The notes beneath the pieces are model-generated. The model was not told the origin of the DNA, searched no databases, and worked only from the letters and a program-made list of their open reading frames with translations. Both the position numbers and the translations under genes were made by a program. From positions 1 to 48,846 of the forward strand of contig DIXP01000034.1 in NCBI GenBank assembly GCA_002436065.1: a stretch of DNA of 48,846 nt, written 5' to 3'. Positions 1-8,860 of the stretch are shown piece after piece (positions within the stretch are counted from its first letter, which is position 1; the number at the start of each line of letters is the position of its first letter). This DNA comes from Chloroflexi bacterium UBA6077 (lineage in GTDB: Bacteria > Chloroflexota > UBA6077).

Positions 1-308
1 GCTCCTGCCCGGGAGGGCGAAGCTCCTGCTGAGCCGTCCAGTAGGGGGAGCAGGCGACAGATTCCAACAGGTGGCTCGCCAGGAGGCTCGCCCTCCCACA
101 GTGTGGACACGCCTGTTAGCCATACCGTGTCAGCTTTATTTGTTAAGGTTCATAACGGTCGGGCTAATTACGAACAGGCTGACGCGGTTAGCCCGGCCGT
201 TTACGGCCCAGGCTGTCTCACATTCTGCCGCGTTACGACATTCTACAGCCGCTGCTTGCAGACTTGCACCAGCCGCGATACAATGCAGCTAGAACATCTG
301 TTCTCAGG
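1..308. other. Leader region without a recognisable gene
   Basis: I see no convincing coding region here. The short open frames are GC-frame shadows with no recognisable domain. The stretch carries short inverted sequences such as the GCCCGGCCGTTTACGGCC region near 190 and ends at the likely start of the radical SAM gene. Confidence 0.5.
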
Positions 309-1502
309 ATGGCACCGGTGCTCTTGCTCACGCAGCCCGACATCGAGCAGAAGATGGCCCTCCTCACCAGCCAGGCACAGGTCGAGGCGGTGGGGGGCGA
401 CGAGCCACATGGGTATGTGGCCGAGCCGGCCGCGAGGGCCGTAGCTGAGGAGTTGGGCAAGTATCTCTTCCAGCCGGCGGGCAGCCCGAGGGGGCCCCTG
501 GTCAAGGTGTTCCTAACCGACGCCTGCGAAAACGACTGCCTCTACTGTGCCTGCCGCGCCACCCGCGATACCCCACGCACCGCCTTCCAGCCCGAGGAGC
601 TGGCCAACGCCTTCCTCGATCTGCACCGGCGGGGCAGGGCCTCCGGACTCTTCCTATCGTCGGGGCTGGGAGGGGACTCTCGCCGGACCATGGAGAGGAT
701 GCTGCTCACGGTGGAGCTCCTTCGGCACCGCCACCGTTTCCCAGGCTACATCCACCTCAAGATCCTCCCCGGTGCCACGGATCAGTACCTTGAGGCCGCC
801 TGCCAGCTGGCTGACCGGGTCTCGGCCAACCTGGAGGCTCCCAATCCCCGTCGCCTGGCCGCCCTGTGCCCCCATAAGCGCTTCCTGGATGACCTGGAGC
901 GTCCCCTCCACATGGTGGCCAAGCTCCGCCGCCAGGGCCCCGTGCTCCCCTTTGGCCACACCACCCAGTTCGTCGTGGGCGCCAGCGGGGAGAGCGACCG
1001 GGAGATCCTGTCCACCACCAGCCGCCTTTACGCCGAGGCCGACCTCACACGGGCCTACTACAGCGCCTTCCGCCCAATCCCGGGCACGCCCCTGGAGGAC
1101 CTCCCGCCGACCCCGCTGGACCGGCAGTGCCGGCTCTACCAAGCCGACGCCCTGCTGAAGGGGTACGGCTTCTCCCTGGATGAGCTGGTGCTGGACGAGG
1201 AGGGCAACCTACCCGCCGGCCGCGACCCCAAACTGGAGTGGGCCCTCCGTCACCCCGAGCGATTCCCTCTGGAGGTGAACCATGCTTCACGAGAGGAACT
1301 GCTCAGGGTGCCCGGCATCGGCGTTCGCACGGCAAGCCGCCTGCTGCGGCTTCGTCGATCGGGGAAGATCGGCAGTCCGCACGTTCTGAGTGCCTTGCGC
1401 CTCCCCACGTCCAGGATTGCCCCATTCCTGACGGTGGACGGCCGGCGACTGGCGCCCGAAGGCCCTCCCACGAGGGCGCTTCAACTCACCCTGCCCCTGT
1501 AG
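309..1502 (+). CDS. Radical SAM protein with C-terminal helix-hairpin-helix (putative DNA modification/repair)
   Basis: A protein of about 397 residues. The radical SAM cluster motif CENDCLYC (CxxxCxxC) lies at about residues 73-80 and should bind a 4Fe-4S cluster for SAM cleavage. The following segments (LSSG; GYIHLKILPGA; ADRVSANLEAP; TTQFVVGASGESD; YYSAFRPIPGTP) match the family annotated as putative DNA modification/repair radical SAM protein (rSAM_link_UDG type). Near the C terminus, VPGIGVRTASRLL is a helix-hairpin-helix DNA-binding motif. Length fits the family, which is about 400-420 residues. Two in-frame upstream codons are possible; I prefer the ATG at 309 because family N termini begin close to the DIEQK segment. 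The usual partner, a UDG-like DNA-metabolism protein, is not adjacent. The substrate is unknown. Confidence 0.85.
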   Translation: MAPVLLLTQPDIEQKMALLTSQAQVEAVGGDEPHGYVAEPAARAVAEELGKYLFQPAGSPRGPLVKVFLTDACENDCLYCACRATRDTPRTAFQPEELANAFLDLHRRGRASGLFLSSGLGGDSRRTMERMLLTVELLRHRHRFPGYIHLKILPGATDQYLEAACQLADRVSANLEAPNPRRLAALCPHKRFLDDLERPLHMVAKLRRQGPVLPFGHTTQFVVGASGESDREILSTTSRLYAEADLTRAYYSAFRPIPGTPLEDLPPTPLDRQCRLYQADALLKGYGFSLDELVLDEEGNLPAGRDPKLEWALRHPERFPLEVNHASREELLRVPGIGVRTASRLLRLRRSGKIGSPHVLSALRLPTSRIAPFLTVDGRRLAPEGPPTRALQLTLPL

Positions 1503-1706
1503 AGGAATCCTAAGACACCCCCACTCTCCGCATGCCGGTCGATGATAACCGCGCTCACTTCGAGCACGATTCCTCGCCCCGCCACCGCCAAACCTCGACT
1601 ATGCATAATGCTTTAGCTATGTACAGGTATTCTAACATGCATTGGACGTATGAAGCCTGGCGAAGTATCCTTGCATCGATAACGAAGAAAGGTGGTACCA
1701 AGAGCG

Positions 1707-2438
1707 ATGGCCCCAGAAACCCTGATCGTTTGGCTGGTGGTGATGCTTGGAGCAATGGTCCAGGGCCTCACGGGTCTCGGCTTCGCCCTGATAGCCGTGC
1801 CGGTCCTGCTGCTGTTCCAGGATGCTCGCACCGTGATCGTCTCGGCGCTCATCCTGACGGGCGTGCTCAATGCCCTCATCCTGCTCCAGACCCGCTGCCG
1901 CCGACTGAGCTGGCGCGACGCGACCCCCATCATCGTGGGCAGCGTCCTAGGCGTCCCATTCGGCAGCTACCTGCTGGTGGTCCTCAACCCTGAGTCGCTC
2001 AAGGTGATGGTGGCAGGTCTGGCCCTACTCTTCTCGCTCCCCATGCTGATGGGCTTCCACAGGAGCTTCAGTCACCAGCAGGCCGCTGGGATGCTGACAG
2101 GGGCGGTTAGCGGTGCACTGCAGAGCTGCACCAGCATGGGCTCGCCTCCAGTGGCGCTCTTCATGACCAACCAGGGCTTCTCGAAGGACAGCTTCCGGGG
2201 CACCCTGGTGCTGCGCTCAATGGCGGTCAGCAGCCTGTCGGTGGCGGCTCTCATGACCACAGGGATGGTAAACACCAGCGTCGCCCTTCAGGTCCTCGCG
2301 ATGGTCCCAGCGGTGCTGATCGGCCTCGCCATCGGCCTGGCCCTGGCCAAGGTGGTCCCCCAGAAGCTGTTCAAGAAGCTGACCATCCTCGTGATCGCCG
2401 GCACCGCGCTCCTAAGCCTGATCAGCGCCCTCCACTAG
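1707..2438 (+). CDS. Sulfite exporter TauE/SafE family membrane protein
   Basis: A 243-residue polytopic membrane protein with about eight hydrophobic segments and the two-half architecture of the TauE/SafE (DUF81) family. The opening glycine-rich helix (VQGLTGLGFALIAVPVLLL) and its weaker counterpart in the second half (GAVSGALQSCTSMGSPPVALF) are typical of both repeats. Members export sulfite, sulfoacetate or other organosulfur anions; the substrate cannot be read from sequence. A GTG at 1692 lies in frame, but the ATG at 1707 follows an AAAGGTGG purine tract at useful spacing and fits the family N terminus better. It stands alone between two unrelated genes. Confidence 0.9.
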   Translation: MAPETLIVWLVVMLGAMVQGLTGLGFALIAVPVLLLFQDARTVIVSALILTGVLNALILLQTRCRRLSWRDATPIIVGSVLGVPFGSYLLVVLNPESLKVMVAGLALLFSLPMLMGFHRSFSHQQAAGMLTGAVSGALQSCTSMGSPPVALFMTNQGFSKDSFRGTLVLRSMAVSSLSVAALMTTGMVNTSVALQVLAMVPAVLIGLAIGLALAKVVPQKLFKKLTILVIAGTALLSLISALH

Positions 2439-2570
2439 CGCCCTCCCCCTGCGTCGGGACGGCCCCGACGCAGCAAAGCCACCACCGTCTCCGCGCCCCT
2501 TCTCCCACGCCTCATCCCCTGCTACAATCCCCACACCATCCGGCTAGTACTCGACCAAACTGATTTCGAC

Positions 2571-2675
2571 ATCTGTCATCCTGAGCGATTAGCGAAGGAT
2601 CTCCTGTTGCAGGCAGACGCCTCTCGCCACTTTGAGCATGACAGCACCCTCAAGATCAATTTGGCGGACCACTAG
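2571..2675 (+). repeat. Dispersed repeat, GTCATCCTGAGCG family, copy A
   Basis: Begins with TGTCATCCTGAGCG, continues with AGCGAAGGATCTCCTGTT and a pyrimidine-rich tail containing CCTCTCGCCAC and GATCAATTTGG. Copy B at 23417 shares nearly the whole length. It is intergenic, just upstream of the AlbA-domain gene. Confidence 0.85.
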
Positions 2676-2693
2676 CTCCAATCCTATCCAACT

Positions 2694-4175
2694 GTGGCTG
2701 AGATGCGTACCGACCTGCCGGAGCTGCTCAAGCTCCCCGAGGGCCAGCTTCTGGCGTGCAAGAGCGCCAGGATAGCCCCCCGCGACCTCACCAACCTGCT
2801 GATCGCCTTCGCCAACTCCGACGGGGGGACGCTCCTGCTGGGGGTGGAGGAGGGCACCGTCGAGGGCTTCGGCGGCTACGCGGGCAAGGTCGAGTCGCTG
2901 CTGCCATCGGCCCTCGCCCTCTGCTCCCCGCCGGTCCGGGTCCAGGCCCGCTGGCTCCCCTGCACCAATCGCCGCGACCAGCCCGACCGGCTGCTGGCCC
3001 TAGACGTCCTGCCCGGGGAGAGGGTCCACGCCAACAGCCGGGACGAGGTGTACATTCGGGAGGGCGCCAGCCTCCGGAAGCTCGGCTTCGAGGAGCGGCT
3101 GCAGCTCGTTTACGACCGCGGCGAGGCATCCTACGAGCTCACAGAACCGGAGCATGCGTCTCAGGATGACCTCGACACAGAGCTGCTCCACCAGTACGCC
3201 GGCCAGTTGGGGACGTCCCTGGAGCCCCTCGACCTGCTGGTAGCTCGGGGGCTTGCCAGGAGGGTGGATGGCGAACTCCGGCTGAACTGCGCGGGCATCC
3301 TGCTGTTCGCCGAGTACCCGGCTGCCTTCCTCCCCCGCGCCGGCGTCCGCCTCCTCCGGTACGAGGGCACCGCGCTCCAGACCGGCCCCCGCATGAACCT
3401 AGTCAAGGACGTGACCCTGGAGCTGCCCCTGCCCAGGCTGATCGAGGAGGCACAGCGGGCCATAGCCGCCCAACTGCGCGACTTCACCCGCCTCGGTCCG
3501 CGCGGGCTGTTCGAGACGGTGCCGGAGTACCCGCCCTTCGCCTGGCAGGAGGCGCTGGTGAACGCCGTCTGCCACAGGGCCTACAGCATCGCCGGCAGCC
3601 AGGTGGAGGTGCGGCTGTTCGACGACCGCATGGAGGTGGAGAGCCCGGGCCGCCTCCCGGGGCTCGTGCGGCTGGCCAACCTCCGCCGGTCCCACTACTC
3701 CCGCAACCCCCGCATCGCCAGGGTGCTCACGGAGATCGGCTTCGTGCGGGAGTTGGGCGAGGGGATCGACCGCATGATCGACGAGATGTCCGCATTCGGC
3801 CTCCAGGAGCCGGAGTTCCGAGAGGAGGGCTACTCCGTGGTGGTCACCCTGCGCAACGACGCCACCTCCCGCCAGCAGCCCGCGGCGCAACCCCCGAAGC
3901 GCGGTGCTGCGCCCGTCCCACCATCACCCGGCCGCGAACCCGCCCAAGCGCTGCCCCCCGCGCGCCTCAACGAGCGGCAGAAGAGGGCCCTGGAGTACAT
4001 GAAGCTCACCGGGGAGATCACCGCGCAGCAGTACCAGGAACTGAATCCGGACATCGACGTGCGCACCGCTCGCCGCGACCTCGCCCAACTGGTGGAAACC
4101 GGCCACCTCATCAGCCTGGGCAGCACCAAGAGCCGTAGCTACCTACTCCGCGACTTCGAACAAACAGGAGGCTAG
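2694..4175 (+). CDS. AlbA_2/HATPase_c_4 domain protein (RecG-like putative transcriptional regulator)
   Basis: A 493-residue protein with three parts. Residues about 10-130 form an AlbA_2 (Schlafen AlbA-like) domain; the core signature is the LLIAFANSDGGTLLLGVEEG region. The middle carries a HATPase_c_4-like ATP-binding domain (EALVNAVCHRAYSIAGSQVEVRLFDD, then RNPRIARVL and GEGIDRM). After a Pro/Ala-rich linker, residues about 430-490 form a winged helix (LNERQKRALEYM, RTARRDLAQLVETGHL). This matches COG2865-type proteins, often annotated as RecG-like helicase or transcriptional regulator although they lack helicase motifs. The GTG at 2694 is used; an ATG three codons on is an alternative and neither has a clear ribosome site. 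It borders the defence-like island. Confidence 0.85.
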   Translation: MAEMRTDLPELLKLPEGQLLACKSARIAPRDLTNLLIAFANSDGGTLLLGVEEGTVEGFGGYAGKVESLLPSALALCSPPVRVQARWLPCTNRRDQPDRLLALDVLPGERVHANSRDEVYIREGASLRKLGFEERLQLVYDRGEASYELTEPEHASQDDLDTELLHQYAGQLGTSLEPLDLLVARGLARRVDGELRLNCAGILLFAEYPAAFLPRAGVRLLRYEGTALQTGPRMNLVKDVTLELPLPRLIEEAQRAIAAQLRDFTRLGPRGLFETVPEYPPFAWQEALVNAVCHRAYSIAGSQVEVRLFDDRMEVESPGRLPGLVRLANLRRSHYSRNPRIARVLTEIGFVRELGEGIDRMIDEMSAFGLQEPEFREEGYSVVVTLRNDATSRQQPAAQPPKRGAAPVPPSPGREPAQALPPARLNERQKRALEYMKLTGEITAQQYQELNPDIDVRTARRDLAQLVETGHLISLGSTKSRSYLLRDFEQTGG

Positions 4176-4227
4176 GGCACATTTTCAAACTCTGGCATAC
4201 TTATCGACCTCCGCATAGGTATATGAA

Positions 4228-4276
4228 TCTGTGGGAACACCCCACACCTCGCCAGGCGCTAGCGCCCTGGACCCAC
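4228..4276 (-). repeat. Dispersed GGGCGCTGGCGCC-type repeat, copy 1
   Basis: Read on the minus strand: GGGTCCAGGGCGCTAGCGCC, then TGGCGAGG and TGTGGGGTGTTCCCACA. The same element occurs on the plus strand at 26127-26171 and in part at 15303-15334. It marks the left edge of the minus-strand defence-like island. Confidence 0.8.
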
Positions 4277-4378
4277 CTTCAGCGACCCGTTCAGTGGTCA
4301 GTAATGGAGGAGGGAGGTAGAAAGGGCAGGGGACAGTAGACGCCAGCGAGTGAGACTCTGCACAGAGCAGTCTGGTCT

Positions 4379-5071
4379 CTATCCAGTTTCTCCACGCATT
4401 ACCCGTTCAAGCACCCTGGGATACCCGTCGGGGCAGTTGCCTTCGCTTATCGTAACTCGTTGCGGGTTCTTCAGGACATGGCAATGCTGGTAGGCGGACA
4501 ACTGCTGCACTCTGTCCAGCCAGAAGCGCTTGCCACGCATGATTACCACAAGAGCCCCTCTCTCCATCGCCCGCCGGACCAAGTGGAAGCTGTACTCCTG
4601 CGACGGTACCTGCACTCCACCTCTGAAGTGCATGGAATGGTATGGGAAGTACTCCACACAGCAGACGTTCTCTGCCACGTTGACTCTGCCAGCCGTGGCG
4701 ATCAGCTGTTTCAGGCGATTGTCCCACCAGAGGCAGCCGCTGGTCCTATCGAAGCCCGGGTTCAGGAAGTAGAACGGGTACTCCGTCGGTTCGTGCAGCA
4801 GGTTCTTCCTATGCGCCTCGAGCAGACGGTGATCCCGATAGAAGTCGTTATCAGCCTCGCTGAACCCAGGGTTGAGGTTCAGCAGGATCACGGGAGCCGC
4901 GGGGTCACCAACGTACGGTTCTGGGAGTAGCTCACCATGGATCTTCAGCGCGTCCCCTACCTTGGCATTGAAGCGGTGAACAGCAGGGCGGTCGATTTCC
5001 AGAACGAAAGGCGGGTGCTCAGGCAGATTGCGCCAGGGGTTCTCCAAGCCGGGTATGGCCACGGACCTCAC
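4379..5071 (-). CDS. Uncharacterised protein with uracil-DNA-glycosylase-like motifs
   Basis: A 230-residue protein I cannot assign with certainty. The segment VILLNLNPGF resembles motif 1 of the uracil-DNA glycosylase superfamily (G/N-x-NPG). The later stretch CCVEYFPYHS followed by an NPQR element near the C terminus is consistent with the same alpha/beta fold. Its GTG start overlaps the TGA of the Mrr-like gene by 4 bases (GTGA), so the two are probably translationally coupled. The context suggests a nucleic-acid enzyme or a sensor in a restriction-like system. The glycosylase assignment is inference from short motifs; no catalytic residues are proven. Confidence 0.5.
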   Translation of the reverse strand: MRSVAIPGLENPWRNLPEHPPFVLEIDRPAVHRFNAKVGDALKIHGELLPEPYVGDPAAPVILLNLNPGFSEADNDFYRDHRLLEAHRKNLLHEPTEYPFYFLNPGFDRTSGCLWWDNRLKQLIATAGRVNVAENVCCVEYFPYHSMHFRGGVQVPSQEYSFHLVRRAMERGALVVIMRGKRFWLDRVQQLSAYQHCHVLKNPQRVTISEGNCPDGYPRVLERVMRGETG

Positions 5072-5640
5072 ACCTCGTCGCTGAAGTAGTCGTTGTCGAT
5101 CCTCTTGACCACGTAGGTCACGACCTCGGCAACACCAACGCCGTGATCGATCATTAGCTGTGCTAGCTGCTCTCCATCAATGAGTACAATCCTCTTTTCA
5201 ATACGGTTCACGTAGTCCCGAGCGCCCTGCGAGAAGCGGGAGGTCGTGATCAACACGCCGCTTCGTGCGCGTTGACCCATCAGGCTCCCCGCAAAGGCCT
5301 GTACCACTGGTCTACCCACCGTGGACTCCCAGCGCTTGGCCTGGATGTAGACGACATCCAGCCCCAGTCTGTCCTCCTTGATGATTCCATCGATCCCCTC
5401 ATCTCCGCTCCTTCCGATCGCCTCTCCGGCGTCCTTTCTCGATCCACCGTAGCCCATGGCGACGAGAAGGTCCACGACCAACTGCTCGAAGAACCGAGGT
5501 GAACACGACTTCACCATAGCCAGCAGTTCTTCAGCGAGTTGGCGACGAAGCGATTGATAGCTGATCTCCAGCCCTTCTTCAGGAGTCTGATCGTTGACTG
5601 TGGGTTCCGTGGTTACGTCACCATCCGATGGAGCAGCGGA
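5068..5640 (-). pseudogene. mrr: Mrr-type restriction endonuclease, N-terminal domain lost
   Basis: The catalytic domain is intact: FFEQLVVDLLVAMGYGG, GDEGIDGII (catalytic Asp), IQAKRW (Q-x-K) and VGRPVVQAFAGSL are standard Mrr motifs for cleaving modified DNA. The first ATG is at 5517, but in-frame sequence upstream still encodes the usual Mrr linker (TPEEGLEISYQSLRRQLAEE) back to about 5595. It then meets a TGA near 5643, with no ATG, GTG or TTG codon between. The roughly 90-residue winged-helix Mrr_N domain that reads the target is absent and I do not find it farther upstream. Full-length Mrr is about 300 residues, so this is a 5'-truncated gene. A shorter product from 5517 remains possible and could keep nuclease fold but not specificity. 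Confidence 0.8.
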
Positions 5641-5783
5641 TTGTCATTGCGGTTCTTGCGAGGATGAGGCCGGTTCCATCGGGCTTCGGACGGGTGTAAA
5701 GGAGTGACATGCTGAGGCAGATCAAGGTAACTCAGCATGGGAAGATGCGGTGTTCAGCGTGCCCGATGTTCGGGAACCCAGGG

Positions 5784-6737
5784 CTAAGGCATCTCTCTGG
5801 CGGACACGAAGACTCGTCCTTCATCAGCGAGCTGCCGCAGCTTGAAACGCAGCATGTCCGGCAGCTCCCTATGTCCCTCCAAGACAACAACGAGGTCGTA
5901 ACCATCGAGAAGGAAGAAGTTGGGTTGCTTGCCCTGAGTGATGCTGATCTCCGCCTCATGAGTAAACCCGTTGATGGAGATGAAGAACCCGCGAGTGAAC
6001 TGTGATTTCCCCGTGACCTTGCCCCTGAAGACAAGTAGTTCGTTCTCGGAAATCCGGTTAGAGGTCCACTTCGCTTCTACCAGGTAGACCTCATTGTCCA
6101 ACACGATGGATCCATCGATTTGTTCGCCAACAATCCGAAACGGCTTGCGCGGCTCAAGACAGAAGAGCGTGAAGAGGTCGTTCAGCAAGATCTCCAAGTC
6201 CCTGCCGGCCTTCTGTCGGTCACTCTCCCCCCAGAGCGCGTAGAACTGCGCGCATAAGCCAGATAGTCTGTCCTCGCGGCTCTTGCAGCCTCGAGCGTCC
6301 TCAACAGTCTGCTGCGCTGAGCGTGCGATGTCCCCAGCATGGTGAACGGCGTCTTCAGTGAGAGAGTTGAGAAAGGTCGGAGACCACAGATCCGGGAGCT
6401 TCATCTCCAGTTGAAGAAGCAGTCCATTCAGAGTCTCGATCTCCTCCCGTCGAATCGCGTCTCCCTTCTTCTGCCTGTATGTGAGACCGTGCTTCACGAC
6501 AGTGAAGATGAGCCGATCAAAACGGTCTCGACGATGCTCAAAGGTGCGCTCCAGCAACATCGCAATTGCCGACTCCTTGCTCCCGCCCATCCAGAAGTCG
6601 CTCAAACCCAACTGAGCGGCAACGGTCTCGAAACTGACATGCCCCTTCCATCTCTTGTCGCCGGATCCAGGAAGAAGACTGTACAGGACCGCAGCCATCC
6701 GGCCGATCGTCAGGGAATCCTTTAGCGCAAGTGCCAT
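5784..6737 (-). CDS. PD-(D/E)XK restriction endonuclease-like protein
   Basis: A 317-residue protein. The C-terminal half reads as a restriction-endonuclease-like domain: RDLEILLNDLF (early acidic helix), then EQIDGSIVL (catalytic Asp) and YLVEAKWT (E-x-K), a canonical PD-(D/E)XK arrangement. The N-terminal half is helical and unrecognised and could be a specificity or regulatory domain. The ATG at 6737 follows a strong AAGGAGG at 6743-6749 with 5 bases of spacing. It is one of several minus-strand genes in the defence-like island. The target and partner are unknown; a type IV-like role is inference. Confidence 0.75.
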   Translation of the reverse strand: MALALKDSLTIGRMAAVLYSLLPGSGDKRWKGHVSFETVAAQLGLSDFWMGGSKESAIAMLLERTFEHRRDRFDRLIFTVVKHGLTYRQKKGDAIRREEIETLNGLLLQLEMKLPDLWSPTFLNSLTEDAVHHAGDIARSAQQTVEDARGCKSREDRLSGLCAQFYALWGESDRQKAGRDLEILLNDLFTLFCLEPRKPFRIVGEQIDGSIVLDNEVYLVEAKWTSNRISENELLVFRGKVTGKSQFTRGFFISINGFTHEAEISITQGKQPNFFLLDGYDLVVVLEGHRELPDMLRFKLRQLADEGRVFVSAREMP

Positions 6738-6916
6738 ATCGACCTCCTTCCGACACCGTCAGAGACACTTCTGGCGGTGGAAGAGATGCGGGATAGGATG
6801 GGATCCCAACGAGCTAATCACGTATACCCCAAATTGGAGCGACGCGGCAAACGGAACCAGCATCGGTAGCTCTCGGGGAGGACTCGGCGCACACGAACCC
6901 TGGTACTGGGTCCACT

Positions 6917-7702
6917 TTACGGATTGACGACGATACCAAGAATCGCTCGCCCTACCGTGTTTGCCACCGATACCAGGCCCCAGGCAGCCAAGATCATCAC
7001 TACGCCTTTGAATGCCCAAGAGTCATGGGCATCTCTGACCCGCAGCGCCAAGGGGCTCATGCTAACCTTGAGCTTTCCGGTTAGCGTGAGCGTGAGCAGG
7101 TGAGCTATGCAGTCCACCTTGCAAAGTGTGGACAGGTGCAACCGGATGTACTCTTTGTTGGCAAAAGCCTCGGCTTCTTGTGCCCCCGTTAGGTAGTGCC
7201 GCTTGGTAATACCGTTCAGATTGATGATGCTCACAAGCCTGGGGTGCTCCGCGTAGTTGGAGCCGTAGATGTCTACCAGTATCCTTGCCAAATCCACGAG
7301 CTGAGTCTCATCGACTTCAGCCGGCACTCCACCCAGAACTTGGTACCGGTGGTATAGCGCCTGGAAACCGTAGTTCGTGTCTCGCATATTCCAGTGCACG
7401 TAAGTATGTGACTTGTGCTGAGACACGAAATTGAAGAAGCCATCGAGCATCTTCTTTTCTAGGTCGTCGTAGTGGCATTCGGTGCCTTCACGCGGTATTC
7501 CGTTCAATTCCGCGACGCGATGTATTGAGAAGGAGTACGTCTGTCCAGAATCGAGATTTCGCACCCCAATTGCTGATACTCTCGGTGAGTAACCGTCCGG
7601 CTTATCGATGAAACTCTCGCACGAATAATGGACGACTAACACGTTCGAGAGCGACTGCTCCAAGCCGCGCAGTCGATCTTTCGCGCGCTTACGAGGATCC
7701 AT
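6917..7702 (-). CDS. Unrecognised protein with C-terminal membrane segment
   Basis: About 261 residues. The body is soluble and rich in aromatic and acidic residues (VHWNMRDTNYGF; VDETQLVDLARILVDIYG; NLNGITKRHYLTG). The last about 30 residues contain a hydrophobic stretch (GVVMILAAWGLVSVANTVG) that could be a membrane anchor. I do not recognise the family; the spacing of D/E/H residues in the middle vaguely recalls RNase H-like folds, but I do not claim it. A GTG lies in frame at 7735, but the ATG at 7702 follows GGGAGGG at a better distance. It has the same strand and spacing as the neighbouring defence-type genes. Confidence 0.6.
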   Translation of the reverse strand: MDPRKRAKDRLRGLEQSLSNVLVVHYSCESFIDKPDGYSPRVSAIGVRNLDSGQTYSFSIHRVAELNGIPREGTECHYDDLEKKMLDGFFNFVSQHKSHTYVHWNMRDTNYGFQALYHRYQVLGGVPAEVDETQLVDLARILVDIYGSNYAEHPRLVSIINLNGITKRHYLTGAQEAEAFANKEYIRLHLSTLCKVDCIAHLLTLTLTGKLKVSMSPLALRVRDAHDSWAFKGVVMILAAWGLVSVANTVGRAILGIVVNP

Positions 7703-7891
7703 AATTGAGCTGTCCCTCCCTTGCGACCTGTTCACCCACGCTCGGCCGGATGTGCCTGCCTGTCAACAAAGTTGGTGCCGCTGAAGTGCCTCCCAGACCG
7801 CAACTGGATTTGGCTTCAATGAAGTCTGATCGCAGCCGAAAACTAGCCACGGTTGCTGCATGAGATTGTCACAGGAGATCCTGCCGTTACA

Positions 7892-8377
7892 CTAGATTCC
7901 CATGGACTTCCGCGCCGTCTCACTCACTATATCGACGAGTATGTCTCTGAACGCCTCCACCGTCGCCCTACCAGCTCCGGACATCAGGCGCTTGAAGCGG
8001 ACCCCTGCAACAGGCGTCCTGGGGGTGTCGCGGACGAGGTCGTCGATGGAATCCGCCAGCAGCTTCCTGTCTTCAACTGCGATTGAGTACATCTCTGCCG
8101 CAAGCTCCTTTGCGACTTCGATTCTCCGTTCTGTCCAAGGATGGGCCGCCCCGCAGTTGTGACAGAACTTGGGAGGGCTGTAGTCAAACCCGCCTATGAC
8201 GCCTGGCACGTTGTAGTAGCCCCTGATCGGCGCTCCGCACTTGCCACAAGCGGTAACCGTCGTCTCTCCGCACTCCTCGCAATGGGATTGCGAGGGGACT
8301 TCACCCTGACGCAGCACATAAGTAATTGCGTGTCCGTTCTGGCACACCTGAGCGACATCCCATGATCCCTCACCCAT
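7892..8377 (-). CDS. DUF2321 zinc-ribbon protein
   Basis: A 161-residue protein with three to four CxxC knuckles: C in QVCQNGH, CEECGE, CGKCGAPIRG and CHNCGAAHPW. These match the DUF2321 family. The N terminus should fold as zinc ribbons; the C-terminal half is helical and charged (ADSIDDLV, AFRDILVDIVSE). Biochemical role is unknown. Its start overlaps the end of the upstream gene by 8 bases, so the pair is likely one operon. It lies inside the defence-like island. Confidence 0.8.
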   Translation of the reverse strand: MGEGSWDVAQVCQNGHAITYVLRQGEVPSQSHCEECGETTVTACGKCGAPIRGYYNVPGVIGGFDYSPPKFCHNCGAAHPWTERRIEVAKELAAEMYSIAVEDRKLLADSIDDLVRDTPRTPVAGVRFKRLMSGAGRATVEAFRDILVDIVSETARKSMGI

Positions 8378-8741
8378 CGTGCTGCTCTTCTACCACTCGC
8401 TCGACGGCGATGCTCAGCGGCCATTCAGAGAGCCTCAACTTCAAGTAGTCGTTGAGCCCGTCCAACCATTGAAGTGCCACCTCGCCCAGTACATCCTCAA
8501 ACACCCTTGCCTTCGGCGCCTGCAGGTCGGTAGTAAGGAACAGGGTGAGCGTTGCTTGGTCTTTCGCGGGATCACAGACTCCCTTCAGCAGGATGTCCCT
8601 TACCTCTACATTCCGACTCTCCGGGAGGTTTTCCATACGGGCAGTGAGATCTTTCAGTTGGCTCTCGCTCAGAGTCATGTTCTCCATGATCTGCTTGACG
8701 GGCCCCCTATACCTAGCGGAGGGCCAAGCTTGACCATTCAT
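8370..8741 (-). CDS. Small unrecognised protein coupled to DUF2321
   Basis: A 123-residue protein beginning at an ATG preceded by GGAGGAACA, a good ribosome site. I see no known motif. Its 3' end overlaps the DUF2321 gene by 8 bases, implying co-translation and a possible partner role. Its 5' flank is where the helicase relic breaks off, so it sits next to a deletion junction. Its own promoter is not obvious. Confidence 0.6.
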   Translation of the reverse strand: MNGQAWPSARYRGPVKQIMENMTLSESQLKDLTARMENLPESRNVEVRDILLKGVCDPAKDQATLTLFLTTDLQAPKARVFEDVLGEVALQWLDGLNDYLKLRLSEWPLSIAVERVVEEQHDG

Positions 8742-8860
8742 TGTTCCTCCAATTTAGTTCGCCAGCGTTCCACTCTGCGTTCGGCATGGACCATGGCAAG
8801 AGCTATCAGCTTACCTATCTACTAGCCCCCAGCCTCAGACATCCCAGCGTCGGAGTGAGA

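Noticed and set aside
1532..1993. Plus-strand frame overlapping the TauE gene
   Set aside because: Shadow of the TauE gene in another frame; low-complexity sequence with no domain.
5641..5643. TGA upstream of Mrr as a recoded codon
   Set aside because: No Cys is expected in the Mrr linker and no homology is found upstream; this is a truncation.
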